Assembly (NCBI GenBank): GCA_023055425.1
Contig: JALGPY010000033.1
Location: 2,536,908-2,600,907 of the forward strand
Source: Linanthus parryae
Lineage: Eukaryota > Streptophyta > Magnoliopsida > Ericales > Polemoniaceae
Length of the DNA: 64,000 nt
Direction of reading: 5' to 3'
Positions 11,287-21,782 of the stretch are shown piece after piece (position 1 is the first letter of the stretch; every line of letters begins with the position of its first letter). A program made the translations under genes and the position numbers. Below the pieces are notes generated by a model. It was given only the letters and a program-made list of their open reading frames with translations. It did not search any database and was not told the DNA's origin.

Positions 11287-12251
11287 TGATGCGCAGAATA
11301 CAGGCTATTCGCAAGTATACGAAATCAAGTAATACCGGGTGTATTTCAACTCGGGTTGTCGATCCCACAGAGACTATTTCGGGTTTTCTCACGTAGTCAG
11401 TTTTAGTAAACCGGGTGTAGTAACGAAGAGGAGTTGGTTGTGATTGCAGTTTACTAAACTAAGAACAGATATAAAAAACGCAAACATAGATATTTTTTGT
11501 GACGTTTTTCTGAAATAAGCTGAATTGGTTGTTACTATAATGGATGGGAACTAGTCTCCAGGATCCCCTAGGGTTTCTACAGATTTTAGTTTTACGTTTG
11601 ATATGAAAACACTCAGCAGTTTCGTTATCTGTGCAACGTACCGATTGTGCAGTGACCTTTCAGCTTCAACACGTAATCCCGATCCTGCAGACTTTCGGAT
11701 TCCTGTTAAGCTTCCTAAGTCTGTAGTCTCGATCTAATCCTGTTAGGGTTTCTAACATGTCTAAATGGCGCGGGTCAAATTCTCTAACAGTTGGTCTCAC
11801 GTTTTTCGGTGCTAGTCCTATCTCCCTTTCTCTGGTCGGACTATTAGGGTAAGGTACTAAATCCTGACTTTTCTTCCTAACCCTAACCTAACGTTTTCAC
11901 CTATAAGCTCGGGTCTATAGCAATCCTGGGTGATCAATCCTATCATGTATATACGAGAATAATCAAAGCCAGAATAACAGATACAACTTGCTGAATTAAG
12001 ATAACAATCCTGAATCCATAATCAAAGTAGTCATAAATCTGGATACGAAACCCTAGGTTCAACGAGAACCTAGGTAAGAATTTTAGCTACGAATAGACAT
12101 AATACTAAACACAGTTTCTGAATGTAAAGAGAGAGAATGAAATCAAACTAAGTCTTCGAATCTCGAATCGCTCTTCCGTGCTCTCCGGGGATGCTCTGAC
12201 TTGTCCTTCGCTTGTGCTGTGTATTTTGTGTCAAAACGAGTCTGGACGAGT

Positions 12252-12260
12252 CTTTAAATA
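12252..12260 (-). promoter_or_regulatory. TATA-like box of B's 3' LTR
   Basis: TATTTAAAG on the minus strand lies 83 bp from the nearest palindrome. The 5' LTR has the identical box at 24224-24232, 84 bp from its palindromes. Confidence 0.55.
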
Positions 12261-12343
12261 GTGTTGTTTTTCCCGAAACGCGTGCGCTAGAAATTACGAA
12301 AATTGCCATCGGTCCACCGACTTCAGAAAAAAGTCAAACTGGC

Positions 12344-12466
12344 TGCTTATATACGCAAGGGTTGCGTATATATGCAACCAGGGGCCCACAAACCACCCAC
12401 CACCACCTCCCTGCCTGCGTATATACGCAAGGCTTGCGTATATACGCAGCCCCTGCGTATATACGC
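12344..12466. repeat. Palindrome array of B's 3' LTR (TGCGTATATACGCA)
   Basis: Five 14-bp palindromes lie at 12344-12357 (one change), 12363-12376 (one change), 12416-12429, 12434-12447 and 12453-12466. They form a TATA-proximal pair, a 39-bp spacer and three more. The sequence is wholly unlike A's palindrome but takes the same place in the LTR. Confidence 0.92.
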
Positions 12467-12867
12467 AGGCAGGGGCTGTGGTGTGGCCCTGCTTGCTCCT
12501 CTGGTGGGCCTGGTTGGGTCCCACTCCTCTGCCTGAAGTCCCCGGTTTGCCTCCCTTGGTGTTCTCCTGCTTTTCCGTGTTCCTGTCTTGGCCCGATCTT
12601 GTGCATGTTTCCCGAGACAGTTCCGGTTTGGTCCCGGCACGCTTCCCGATGCACCTCCCGAACCTGTTCCTGAAAAGGCAACATGAACAGAACCCGCGAT
12701 CATATCCAATAAAAGAAATAAATAAGCAGGAATCCAGAAAGTACAAATAAACGTCTCGTTCTGAATTCCCGAGGCATTCTAGGGAAAATTCCGGCAAAAT
12801 ATGTTGTTTTCCGACACAAACGCTCGTGAAATCAGGCTATAAGATAACCCCTAATCGGGTGTTATCA

Positions 12868-12881
12868 AATACCCCCACACT
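12868..12881 (-). promoter_or_regulatory. Polypurine tract of B, third AGTGTGGGGGT motif
   Basis: On the minus strand AGTGTGGGGGTAT runs into the TTGATAAC start of the 3' LTR. This is the expected site for priming plus-strand DNA synthesis. The same 11-mer recurs upstream at 13783-13793 and 14811-14821. Confidence 0.8.
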
Positions 12882-14805
12882 AGGCATTGCTCATCCCGAG
12901 CAAACCCGCCTACACTAGCCTGCAATCATACATTTCTGCCCTCATGAGACCGGCTGTGCCGTGCATACACTACCTTTTGCATACTCTTTCGACCTGAACC
13001 TTTCAACCGGACGACTCGATAGAAAACTGACTCAAATAGAATGTACACAGACTCAAACGACTCAAAACATACTTATGACAAATTATTTTTTTGGTGAGAT
13101 TGGGCAATCTCAAAAACATAACCAGTGTGTCCTCGTGACCTCATCCTTTTCAGAATGTACTTCCCTGCAAGCGATCGGTAAATCTGAACACATTTATATG
13201 GTGGATTTAAGCACTGGACCAAAGTACTATTACTTTCCTTATCAATCTGAACAAATCCCTAGCTAACTTACCATCCGAGCTTTTTCCGTAAGGATCTGTC
13301 TAAAAGGTAGGATATATATATGTATCAAGGTACGGCATAGTCCTACTTGTTATGACATTCTCACAATTTACCAAACTCACACCCCTCACCGAGATCCCGA
13401 AAAATTGTCCGAAAAACCTAAGTTCCTGCTTTCTCCAACTCCTCTGTCTCCCGGTGTGCCTTCGCCGTGCTCGCGGCCACAAATGTGAAGTGATGTAAAC
13501 GTCTCGAAAATTGTGCCACTCAGCTTTTCGCTTAAATAACATAAACGACAAATAAAACTAAAAACTAGAACAAAGCTTTGTTTTTTTCCTCTTTTTTTTT
13601 CTTTTCTATTTCTTTTTCTTTTCTTTCTTCTTCTTTTTTTTATTTTTCTCTTTTTTTTTTTAATAATAATAATACGACAATATGCATAAATACACGAATA
13701 ATGACAACACTAAACTGACTAAAGCTGAGTGAGTGAAAATAAATCTCTGTCGTGGGGTACGTAAAATGTCCTCATGTGAAGTACCCCCACACTAATCCTG
13801 AAGCGGTGATCCTGTAGTCGATATGATACTGTGCAGTCCCACCGAACCTCCTCATCACCAAAGATGTAGAAAACGGCACAACCACCAATTAACCCTACAA
13901 CCCCCCCCCCCGGAACCCCTTTTTGTGCAAAAAGATGCTCGCACGCGACTAACTCCTCCTGTGGTCACTATGTAATGCAGTGATCCACCTTCGCAAATTA
14001 ATGCACTGTCGCCACTAACTCACCCTGTCCTTCCCTCGAAAAACGTGTCAATGTCAAAAACTGTCCAATACTGATAAATCATGAAGCTCTCCCATCTAAA
14101 ACCCACCCTACTCACTCCCTCTGTCATAACACGTAGAATAGCCAACTATCGACTGATGAAGGTCTCAAAGAAGGCTGCCTAGGCTCTAGTGGCTAAGAAG
14201 AAAGAGGGTAAATCGCTTCAAAAGGGCTGACTAATTGGACCTAGGGGTAAGAAATAGGACCTGAGGTCCCTTGATAGCCAATCACTCCACCGAAAAATGC
14301 GATGACCGTGACGGCGCCCGTGGGCGGGTTGTCGACTACCTAGATGACGGTGGTGTAGCAACTAGTCGGATTCTTAGCTCAGGTGATAATTACTTGCGGA
14401 TTCCAAAGGTCGCTGGCTCTCACCTATCTACTATACCTCGGTGCAAGTTTTCTTTTCCTTCAAAGGATTCAACCTCGATTTCTTCACTGTTTTTGTTGTC
14501 ACGATTGCCCTTTCTCAAAATTTTATGATTTTTCTAATTTTTTAGTTTTTTTTTTTGAAAATAAATAAAATACTGCTGTCTGCGTATATACGCAGCAGCT
14601 GCGTATATACGCAGCAGCTGCGTATATACGCAACCAGCAGTATAATTTTTTTTTTTAATTTTTTTTTTTTAATATATACAATGCATGGCTAGAATGTTTG
14701 TGGTGGGTTGACTCAAATAACGAAAATATGCTGACTCAAAAATATAAAATAAAAACTGCAAAATAAACATGAAAAAACGTGAAGACTGGGTTAATGCAGA
14801 CACGA
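12882..14805 (-). other. Long 3' noncoding region of B
   Basis: About 1.9 kb without a credible gene separates ORF3 from the PPT. It holds AGTGTGGGGGT at 13783-13793, a run of C at 13902-13914, long T-rich tracts (13575-13660) and three palindromes at 14581-14632. Blocks recognisable in A and C include GTTGTCGACTACCTAGATGA (near 14328), GCCCTTTCTCAAAA (near 14507), CTCGCGGCCACAAATGTGAA (near 13470) and CTCACTCCCTCTGTCAT (near 14112). Preservation of noncoding blocks between diverged elements points to a cis-acting role. Confidence 0.75.
14581..14632. repeat. Third palindrome cluster of B
   Basis: Three perfect copies of TGCGTATATACGCA lie at 14581-14594, 14600-14613 and 14619-14632, exactly 19 bp apart and joined by GCAGC. 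The cluster is about 180 bp downstream of the ORF3 region in element sense. I see no clear TATA-like box next to it, unlike the other two clusters. Confidence 0.92.
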
Positions 14806-16451
14806 CTACCACCCCCACACTAAGAGGTGGCATGCCTCATGGCACTCACTCGTCCGGAAAAAATGTCGGGTCTGACCCGGTTTCCGAAGAACCGGATATG
14901 CTGCCCGGAGAGCTGCTGCCAGAGTCAGTCCTGTAGATGACCGGCCGACGTACTCGTGAACGGGGCCGGTAATCAGAGGACTGAGACTCTGATCCAGTCC
15001 AACTGCTAGGTGGCTGGGATCGCAATCTCGTCCTTCCACTCGAAGGCTCCTGGGTACGGGACCCAGTCTGACGACCCGTGGGCTGCTGGGATCGTGTCCC
15101 AGGCTGACTTCTCTACTGTCGCTCAGGTGGCGGAGGTTGCTAAGTCGGGGGAGGTGGCTGAGTCGGGGGAGGTGGAGCGGAGGTATACTCGCTAGAGTCC
15201 CCCTCGTCTGACCAACTCGTGGTAAAGTTGCTGGAGTAGGTAGGAGGAAAATACAGCGGGAGTGGCGGTTCTCGGCCTGCGTGTCGGGCCGCCTCACACT
15301 GCTCCTCTCGAATACTGGTAAAGGCAGCGTTATGGTCCTTCGCCATCTTGCGCTGAGTCCGTCGGGTATGTGTGACAGCACTCCAAGGCTTACACGCTTT
15401 CGCGAGCAGTCGCTCCCCTACGGACTTGTGTCCCCCGCGACACCCCTCAAATCCCTCGTCAACTCGGGGCTACCTACATGGTGGGGCCGGCTTACCTCGC
15501 TCTCTGGCTGGCTGAGTAGGGGCATTCCTCTCACTACCCTGCCGACTCGACTCGGGACGGTCACTCTCTCGACTCGTACGGCATCGCCGAAGTCCGGCCG
15601 ATGCTTGGCGACTGGCGGGTCTCTCCTGAGTCGACCTCCTCCTAGGGGCAGGGGCATGATCCTCCTCCATAATGTCGTCATCCTCGTCGAGGTCAACGAC
15701 CAGCTCTGGTGGACCCGGGTTACGGGTCACTATCTTCCTATAAGTCTGCAGAATGGGAGGCTCTAAGTCGCCATCCAGGATCTCTAAGGGAACATCAAAA
15801 TCCCGAGCCAGTTTTGCGATGAGGTTGGCATACCCCAACCCCTTATGGCTAGCGGTCGCATTCCGTTCATGCGTGTAAACCCAAATGCGACGAGGAATGT
15901 CGACATCTCTCCGGAGAACCAAGCAGTAAACCAAGAGGACATACTCATAATCTAGATGGGTAAAATGCTTGATCCACACCACTCGGTTCACAACCCACTC
16001 GGCCCACTATCGTGGTGGTCCGGTAATAAAATGAGAGTGCAGTTTCATGCCACTCTGCCCATCATCCCCTCTCTCGAAGTGGGCTCCCGCGGCACCACTA
16101 GTCACAACCCGGAAAAATATATGGATCGCTTGGCGGGTAATCCTCACACTCAGCATAGGCGCATGGGATATTCGTCAACGATATCCCATATGCCTGGCGG
16201 ATGCTGTCCACCGTCACTAACATGAACCGCCTATGGCAGTACACCCAGCGGGGGTCACCGTTGGCCTCCCCGGCCCCCTTATGCATAAGGTTACTGTAAA
16301 AATCATGCACTAAGGAGGAGCTAGACACATCAGAAAACCCTGTCAAGGACAGTCCAAAAATTTCCGGACGACTAGCATACTGTGCCATCTCTGGAGGCAT
16401 GCTAATGTGGTCGACCTCGAAACGGTAGTCCTTGGGCAGTTTATGACTCAT
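14806..16451 (-). pseudogene. Element B ORF3 (Athila extra gene), broken
   Basis: Three frames make up this gene: 16451-16098 (starts MSHKLPKDYRFEVDHI), 15991-15470 and 15381-14806. The first holds DPRWVYCHRRFMLVTVDSIR, which lines up with DPRLVYCINEWIVFTPETIG in A's ORF3. The second holds VDIPRRIW and an acidic stretch DLDEDDDIMEEDH followed by RRRSTQ; A has VDIPRMIQ and an acidic tail. The pattern resembles the plant-specific domain found in the non-pol ORF of Athila elements. No signal peptide or membrane segment is visible, so I see no support for an envelope protein. The function is unknown. The last frame ends in the first AGTGTGGGGGT motif. Frameshifts separate the parts. Confidence 0.7.
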
Positions 16452-17240
16452 TTTCGTCCCGTCATCTAATAATAATGGGCATAGTGGTTTACAAAACGAA
16501 AACTGTCAAAGTTAACCGCATGAATTGCCTCCTTTGGGAGGTCAGTAGGGAACTGGTCCCGGTTCGGGTCAATAATCGGCACTCCGAACTCCATGTCAGT
16601 CAGAAAACCTCAAAAAACGTGCCAACTCGGGAATTGTGCAGAAATTGTGAAACGTGCACGTAACAAGTGTGTCTCAATAAATAGTCCACCTATGATCTAC
16701 CAGAGGTCCACACGGTAAGTGCCGCTCCAAAATTAAAAATTGCCGAAAATAATGGACCCGGCTACGGGTCGTGCCAAAACGGAATATTAAGAGAGAGATG
16801 AAAATTTTCGACCTTCCCTAAACAGAGGTGAAGAATGCAAATTCTGCCCGGAAAGTCGCCGGAAAAGTCACCGGCGGTCGCCGGAAAAGTCCCCGGAAAA
16901 CGAAACTGCCCGGATCAAAACCCGAACCTACCAAATCGAAGCTCTCGATCTCCTCTTTCAACTTCCCCTCTTCGGTTTTTGCTAGTTCTTCCTCTAACAT
17001 CTTCGAATTGGCCCTTTTCCTCAAGAACATCTCATTCCTAGATCCGAATTTCCCGCTCGATTCTTGCTTGTTTCTGGATTTTGATAAGTGTTATTTGCTC
17101 CTTGCAACGAGGGGATTCCAGAAATGTGCTCGGAATTTGATTTGGTGGTCTGAGGCGAAACTTGTGTTCTTCAAGTGGAGAGAAAATGGATGAAGAGAGA
17201 GAAAATGGAGCACCAACAATGGTGGCCGGCCTCCATCCCT
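16452..17240 (-). other. Leader between B's internal promoter and ORF3
   Basis: No conserved protein is seen here. In element sense the stretch after the TATA-like box is CT-rich (TCTCTCTTC near 17190), which suits a plant core promoter and 5' leader. Short frames at 16818-17340 have no match in element A. Confidence 0.5.
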
Positions 17241-17249
17241 CCTTATACA
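17241..17249 (-). promoter_or_regulatory. TATA-like box of B's internal promoter module
   Basis: TGTATAAGG on the minus strand lies 76 bp beyond the nearest internal palindrome and about 790 bp before the ORF3 start. The spacing matches the LTR arrangement (83-84 bp), which is the reason to read it as a promoter. Confidence 0.5.
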
Positions 17250-17325
17250 CCCTAATTTTTTTGAAAAATGTCCAAAATACCCCTGGGATTTGAAAAAATT
17301 CCAAAGTTTTTTTTTTTCTTCTGTC

Positions 17326-17429
17326 TGCGTATATACGCAATACGCAATCAGAAACTCAAAAAATTAAAAAACAAATAAAAGGAAAATACCCCCTGGTTGC
17401 GTATATACGCAGGGTTGCGTATATACGCA
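17326..17429. repeat. Internal palindrome array of B, upstream of ORF3
   Basis: TGCGTATATACGCA occurs at 17326-17339, 17398-17411 and 17416-17429. These are the same palindromes as in B's LTR, placed between integrase and ORF3. Element A has its own palindrome in the same place (27331-27511). Confidence 0.9.
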
Positions 17430-17617
17430 ACCAGCAGGAATTTTTCTTTTTTTTCATTATTTTCCTCCATTTTCCCGTTTCTGCATGTTTTCTATTTTGC
17501 TGCATCTGCACAAACTTACTTTCAAGTCAAAAACTCGCTCATCTCGCCTCTCTCAAAAATTCAGGACTGAATAAAATAACTGAATAAAATAATAAAAATA
17601 AATTAACTAACGATTAC

Positions 17618-17669
17618 TTTGGGTTGCCTCCCAAAGAGCGCTTTGTGATTTACGGTCGACGGCCCGACC
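17618..17669 (-). ncRNA. Conserved hairpin pair downstream of B integrase
   Basis: In element sense GGTCG-GGCCGT-CGACC (17669-17654) is followed 18 bases later by TTTGGG-AGGCAA-CCCAAA (17635-17618). Both are short stems with 6-base loops. The pair recurs in A (26577-26627) and C (45914-45963) at the same point. The outer pair of the second stem is T-A here and G-C in A, a compensatory change. This is an RNA or DNA structure of unknown role. Confidence 0.75.
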
Positions 17670-17679
17670 TTGTTACCTC

Positions 17680-18898
17680 TCATGGGTCATCGAAATAGAC
17701 TGAGTCTATTTTGACGACTTCGGCGGTCTCGAGATATGGCTTGATCCGATTCACGTTCACCCTAAAACTGGAATTATCTATTGGATTCTCCAGCTCGAAT
17801 GCTCCCCATGCAAAAATCTGCTTGATGATGAACGGGCCCGACCAACGAGACCTCAGTTTTCCCAGAAAAAAAATGCATACGGGTATTGTAGAGAAGCACT
17901 TTATCTCCTTCGTTAAACTGCTTTGGCGTGACGCGCTGATCATGCCACTTCTTTGTCTTCTCTTTGTAAATTTTGGCGCTCTCAAAATCTGTTCTGCGGA
18001 ACTCCTCCAATTCCAGCCGCGCCATCTTTCTCTTATCTCCCGCCAGATTCTGATCCATGTTGAGCAGCTTGATGGCCCAATACTTTTTGTGCTCCAATTC
18101 CACCGGTAAGTGGCACGCTTTCCCAAACACGAGCTGGTATGGCGACATGCCCAGCGGTGTTTTGAAAGCAGTCCTGTAGGCCCAGAGCGCATCGTCCAGT
18201 CTGATGGACCAATCCTTTCGGCCGAGATTCACCGTTTTCTCGAGTATGCTTTTGATCTCTCGGTTTGAAACCTCGGCTTGCCCGTTTTTCTGTGGATGGT
18301 AGGGTAACGACACCTTGTGAACTGACACGCCATACTGTTTCAGAACTTTCGCAAAAACTCGATTGATGAAGTGTGACCCCTCGTCACTGATCATTGCCCT
18401 GGGAGTTCCGAAACTAGTAAAAATGTTACGTTACAGAAAACGCTCAACGGTAGCTGCATCATTTTTCTGACACGCGATCGCCTCGATCCACTTCGTCACA
18501 TAGTCCACTGCCAGCAGAATGTAGATGTTACCCATGGAAGACGGGAACGGCCCCATAAAGTCAATACCCCATACATAGAAAGGTTCCCCTTCCTGCCACA
18601 CGGCCATCGGCATCTCGTCCCGGTGTGACGTGTTCCCTGTTCTCTGGCATCCATCACATCCCTGCACATAGTCATGACAATCCTTAAAGATTGTCGGCCA
18701 GAAAAACCCGGACTGCAGTATTTTATGAGCTGTTCGTGTTCCCCCAAAATGACCCCCACACTGTGATGAGTGGCAGTGTCTGATTACGTTCCACGCCTCG
18801 TGGGTCAGAATGCACCTTCTCAGGATGTTGTCGGCCCCCTGTTTGAATAGGTACGGGTCATCCCAGAAATACTGTCGGCTTTCGGAAACGATCCGCTT
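17680..18898 (-). pseudogene. Element B integrase, broken
   Basis: The frame gives a complete HHCC finger ([11 protein letters not shown] then CDGCQRTGN), the core with the three catalytic residues ([26 protein letters not shown]), and a C-terminal [11 protein letters not shown] segment. In-frame TGA at 18899-18901 and TAA at 18431-18433, plus a frameshift at an A-run near 17870, break it; the tail lies in the frame 17680-18192. Integrase joins element DNA to the chromosome in the nucleus. The intact triad shows recent function. The finger's SQCGGH codons contain an exact AGTGTGGGGGT (18752-18762). Confidence 0.9.
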
Positions 18899-20398
18899 TC
18901 ATTGAGACGGGGTAAGATCCTCGGGAAGCGTGCCAGTTACCAAGTAATTGGCTATGGCATAGTACCACGGTCTCCCAATTTTCACTGCCATGATGTGCTC
19001 GTCTGGGAAGTTTTCCTTGATCGGTACCGGGTCCACCTTAACATTCTCAAGCCTGGATAGGTGATCCGCTACTACGTTCTTAACTCCCTTCTTGTCCCGG
19101 ATTTCCACGTCGAGTTCCTGCAACAGTAGTACCCACCTCAACAGTCTCGGTTTCGCGTCCTTCTTGTCCAGAAGGTATTTCAGGGCACTATGGTCGGTAA
19201 AAACGATAACTTTTGATCCGACCAAATATGGCCTGAATTTGTCCAGGGCATACACCACAGCAAGCAGTTCCTTTTCTGTCGTGCCATAGTTGATCTAGGC
19301 ATCGTTGAGTACCCGGCTCGCATAATATATCACGTGGCAGACTTTATCCTTTCGCTGCCCCAAGACTGCACCGACTGCGTAATCGCTAGCGTCACACATC
19401 AGCTCAAACGGGAGTGACCAATCCGGCGTAGTAATAACCAGGGCTGTGGTCAGCTTCTCTTTTAAATGGTCAAAAGCCTGCCGACATGCTGCATCAAAGT
19501 CAAAGGGCACGTCTTTTCCGATTAAAGCGCAGAGGGGCTTCGTGATCTTAGAAAAGTCTTTGATGAACCTCCGGTAAAATCCTGCATGTCCTAGAAAACT
19601 CTTGATCGCCTTTACGTTTGTCGGGTATGGAAGCTGTTTTATCACCTCGATTTTGGCCCTTTCCACCTCGAGTCCCTTGATGGAAATTCTGTGACCCAGC
19701 ACGATCCCCTCGGTGACCATGAAGTGACACTTCTCCCAATTTAGTACCAAATTCGCCTTTTTGCATCGGACCAGAACCTGACCCAGATGGTGCAGGCAGT
19801 CATCGAAACTGTCCCCGAATAGTGAAAAGTCGTCCACAAAGACCTCCAGATTTTTCTCGATCATGTCAAAAAAATATCGCCATCATACATCTCTGGAACG
19901 TGGCTGGAGCGTTACACAACTCGAATGGCATGCGCCGGAACGCGAATGTACCGTACGGGCAGGTGAACGTTGTCTTTTCCTGATCTTCCGGGGCTATGCA
20001 AATCTGGTTGTACCCGGAGTACCCGTCCAGAAAACAGTAATAGGCGTGGTGGGCGAGCCTGTCCAGCATCTGGTCCATGAATGGTAACGGGAAGTGGTCT
20101 TTCAGCGTTGCGTCGTTTAGCCTCCGATAGTTCATACAGATCCGCCAGCCTGTAACGGTGGGCTGCGCAATCTGTTCCTGGTCATTATTCTGCACCACCG
20201 TAATACGCCCCCCCCCCCCCCCATTTTGGGCACGCACTGGACCGAGCTGATCCATGTGCTGTCAGAAATGGGGTATATGATTCCCGCTTCCAGCCACTTC
20301 ATGACCTCTTTTCGTACAACATCTTTCATGTTTGGATTCAGTCGCCGCTGGGGCTGAATCACCGGCTTCTTGCCTTCTTCAATTCGGATCTTGTGCAT
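18899..20398 (-). pseudogene. Element B reverse transcriptase and RNase H, broken
   Basis: RT motifs run from NPNMKDVVRKEVMKWLEAGI (near 20340) through CMNYRRLNDATLKDHFPLP, YCFLDGYSGYNQI and the catalytic VFVDDFSLFGD (near 19835) to RNase H (FELMCDASDYAVGAVLGQRK near 19400; [20 protein letters not shown]). Breaks: a run of C at about 20209-20222 (G in element sense) inside the KGG-ITVV motif shifts the frame, an A-run near 19866 shifts it again, and a stop lies at 19295. The G-run is longer than the GGGAGG seen in A at the same codons. Without these changes this would be a standard gypsy RT. Confidence 0.9.
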
Positions 20399-21779
20399 GC
20401 AATAGGAGGGGCTGACCCCTTATATCTGCAATCGTCCAGGCGATTGCTTCCTTATGCTCTCGCAATACCACCAGCAGTTTCTGCTCCTGTTCCTGAGATA
20501 AACGGGAGGAAACAATTACGGGTAGAGTACTATTATCACCAATATACGCATACCTGAGATGGCTCGGGAGCAGTTTCTGCTCCTGTGCGGGTAATTTCTT
20601 GAGTGACGAGACCAGAATCATCTTTTGTCTGCCGTCTTCGTCCCGGTGCAAAGTGGTCCAGTCTTCAGCTCTCATGGCGTTCTCGCACCGAGCCTTCTCC
20701 TTTTCTTCCCCGTACATGCTGTCAATTTCTTCCCACAATTGGTCCATCTCCTCGTTTTCCCAGCCTTTGTCAACCACGTCTATGGCAAAGATATCCTCGT
20801 GGTCGTAGTAATTTGGCAGTTGCAGATTTTTGAAAACGTTAAATTCCACCTTTTCCTCGTTAATCTGCATGGTCAGCTCCCCGCTCTTGCAGTTTATCAT
20901 AGCTTCGCCCGTGGCCAAAAACGGCCTGCCAAGTATGAGCGGTACCTCCCCTGCCTCCATGTCCAGGATGACGAAATCTGCCGGAAAAATCAGCTCGCCG
21001 ACTTTGACCAGAATATCCTCGATAACCCCATGAGCCTGTTTTACGGACCCATCTGCCATCTGCAGCATGATTCTGGTGGGTCGGGGTTCACCGACTTTCA
21101 AACTCTTGAAAATCTTTAATGGCATCAGGTTGATGCTGGCCCCTAGGTCACACAGAGCCTTTCCTGTGTAAGCGTTACCTAGGGTGACCGGTATAACAAA
21201 ACTGCCAGGATCCTTTCTCGTCCTCAGTATCCCATTCTTCACACAGTTTCTCACTTCTGCCGTCAGGTTTATGGTCTCGAAATCGCTCATCCGCCTCCTC
21301 CCATACAGAATGTCCTTGAGGAATTTGGCATAAGTGGGCATCTTAATCAAAGCCTCGGCAAAGGGTATGTTGATCTGCAGCTGTTTGAACATCTCGAGAA
21401 ACCTGGCGTAGTCCTTGCTGTCATCCCTCTTTCGTGTCCTCAAGGGGTATGGCACCTCCTTGGAGAATGGTACAGTTTGTGCATCTGTCTCGTTTTGCAC
21501 TCCATCCTGCGCAGCCGAGCCCTTCGGCTGGGGGCGGTCGACTGAGCTGTTATCCTGGCCCGACAAGTTGCGTTCTACTTCTTTCGAATTTTCTGCGCGA
21601 GCATGGCTAGGATACGGTGGATCCTGCAGTGCCAATCCACTCCGAGTGGAGATAGCATTGATCTGAGCCCGTGGATTATTTACTGTATTCGAGGGTAGGT
21701 TTCCTGGCTGTCTCTCCGTTAGCTGCTGTGCTAACTGCCCCACTTGTACTTCCAAAGCGCGCAGTGACGTTTTGGTTGT
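20379..21779 (-). pseudogene. Element B gag C-terminus, protease and RT N-terminus
   Basis: The long frame starts after an in-frame TAG (21780-21782) that parts it from gag. It carries the gag-pro linker (INAISTRSGLALQDPPYPSH), a capsid-protease segment (DYARFLEMFKQLQINIPFAE), the retropepsin site CDLGASINLMP (near 21140) and [20 protein letters not shown], then the RT lead-in (LPVIVSSRLSQEQEQKLLVV). It runs out of frame near 20400 just before RT. The active site is the family standard, unlike A. A single-stop read-through of gag to pro would be needed to make it; whether that TAG is programmed or decay cannot be told here. Confidence 0.85.
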
Positions 21780-21782
21780 CTA

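Larger units (their letters stand above)
11287..12867 (-). repeat. 3' LTR of element B
   Basis: The LTR is 1581 bp and matches 23258-24848 with scattered changes. It contains the palindrome array (12344-12466) and, downstream in element sense, TATTTAAAG (12252-12260). Small frames in it, such as 12212-12797 on both strands, only translate the palindromes (repeated AYIRKACVYTQ) and are not genes. Confidence 0.93.

Noticed and set aside
12212..12797. Frames up to 167 codons in B's LTR (also 24184-24856)
   Set aside because: The repeated AYIRK/VYTQ pattern is the palindrome array in translation. Frames open on both strands are expected from palindromes.
14581..14632. Regularly spaced repeats that look like a tiny CRISPR array
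   Set aside because: Plant nuclear context, palindromic 14-mers, identical 5-bp joins and no cas genes.
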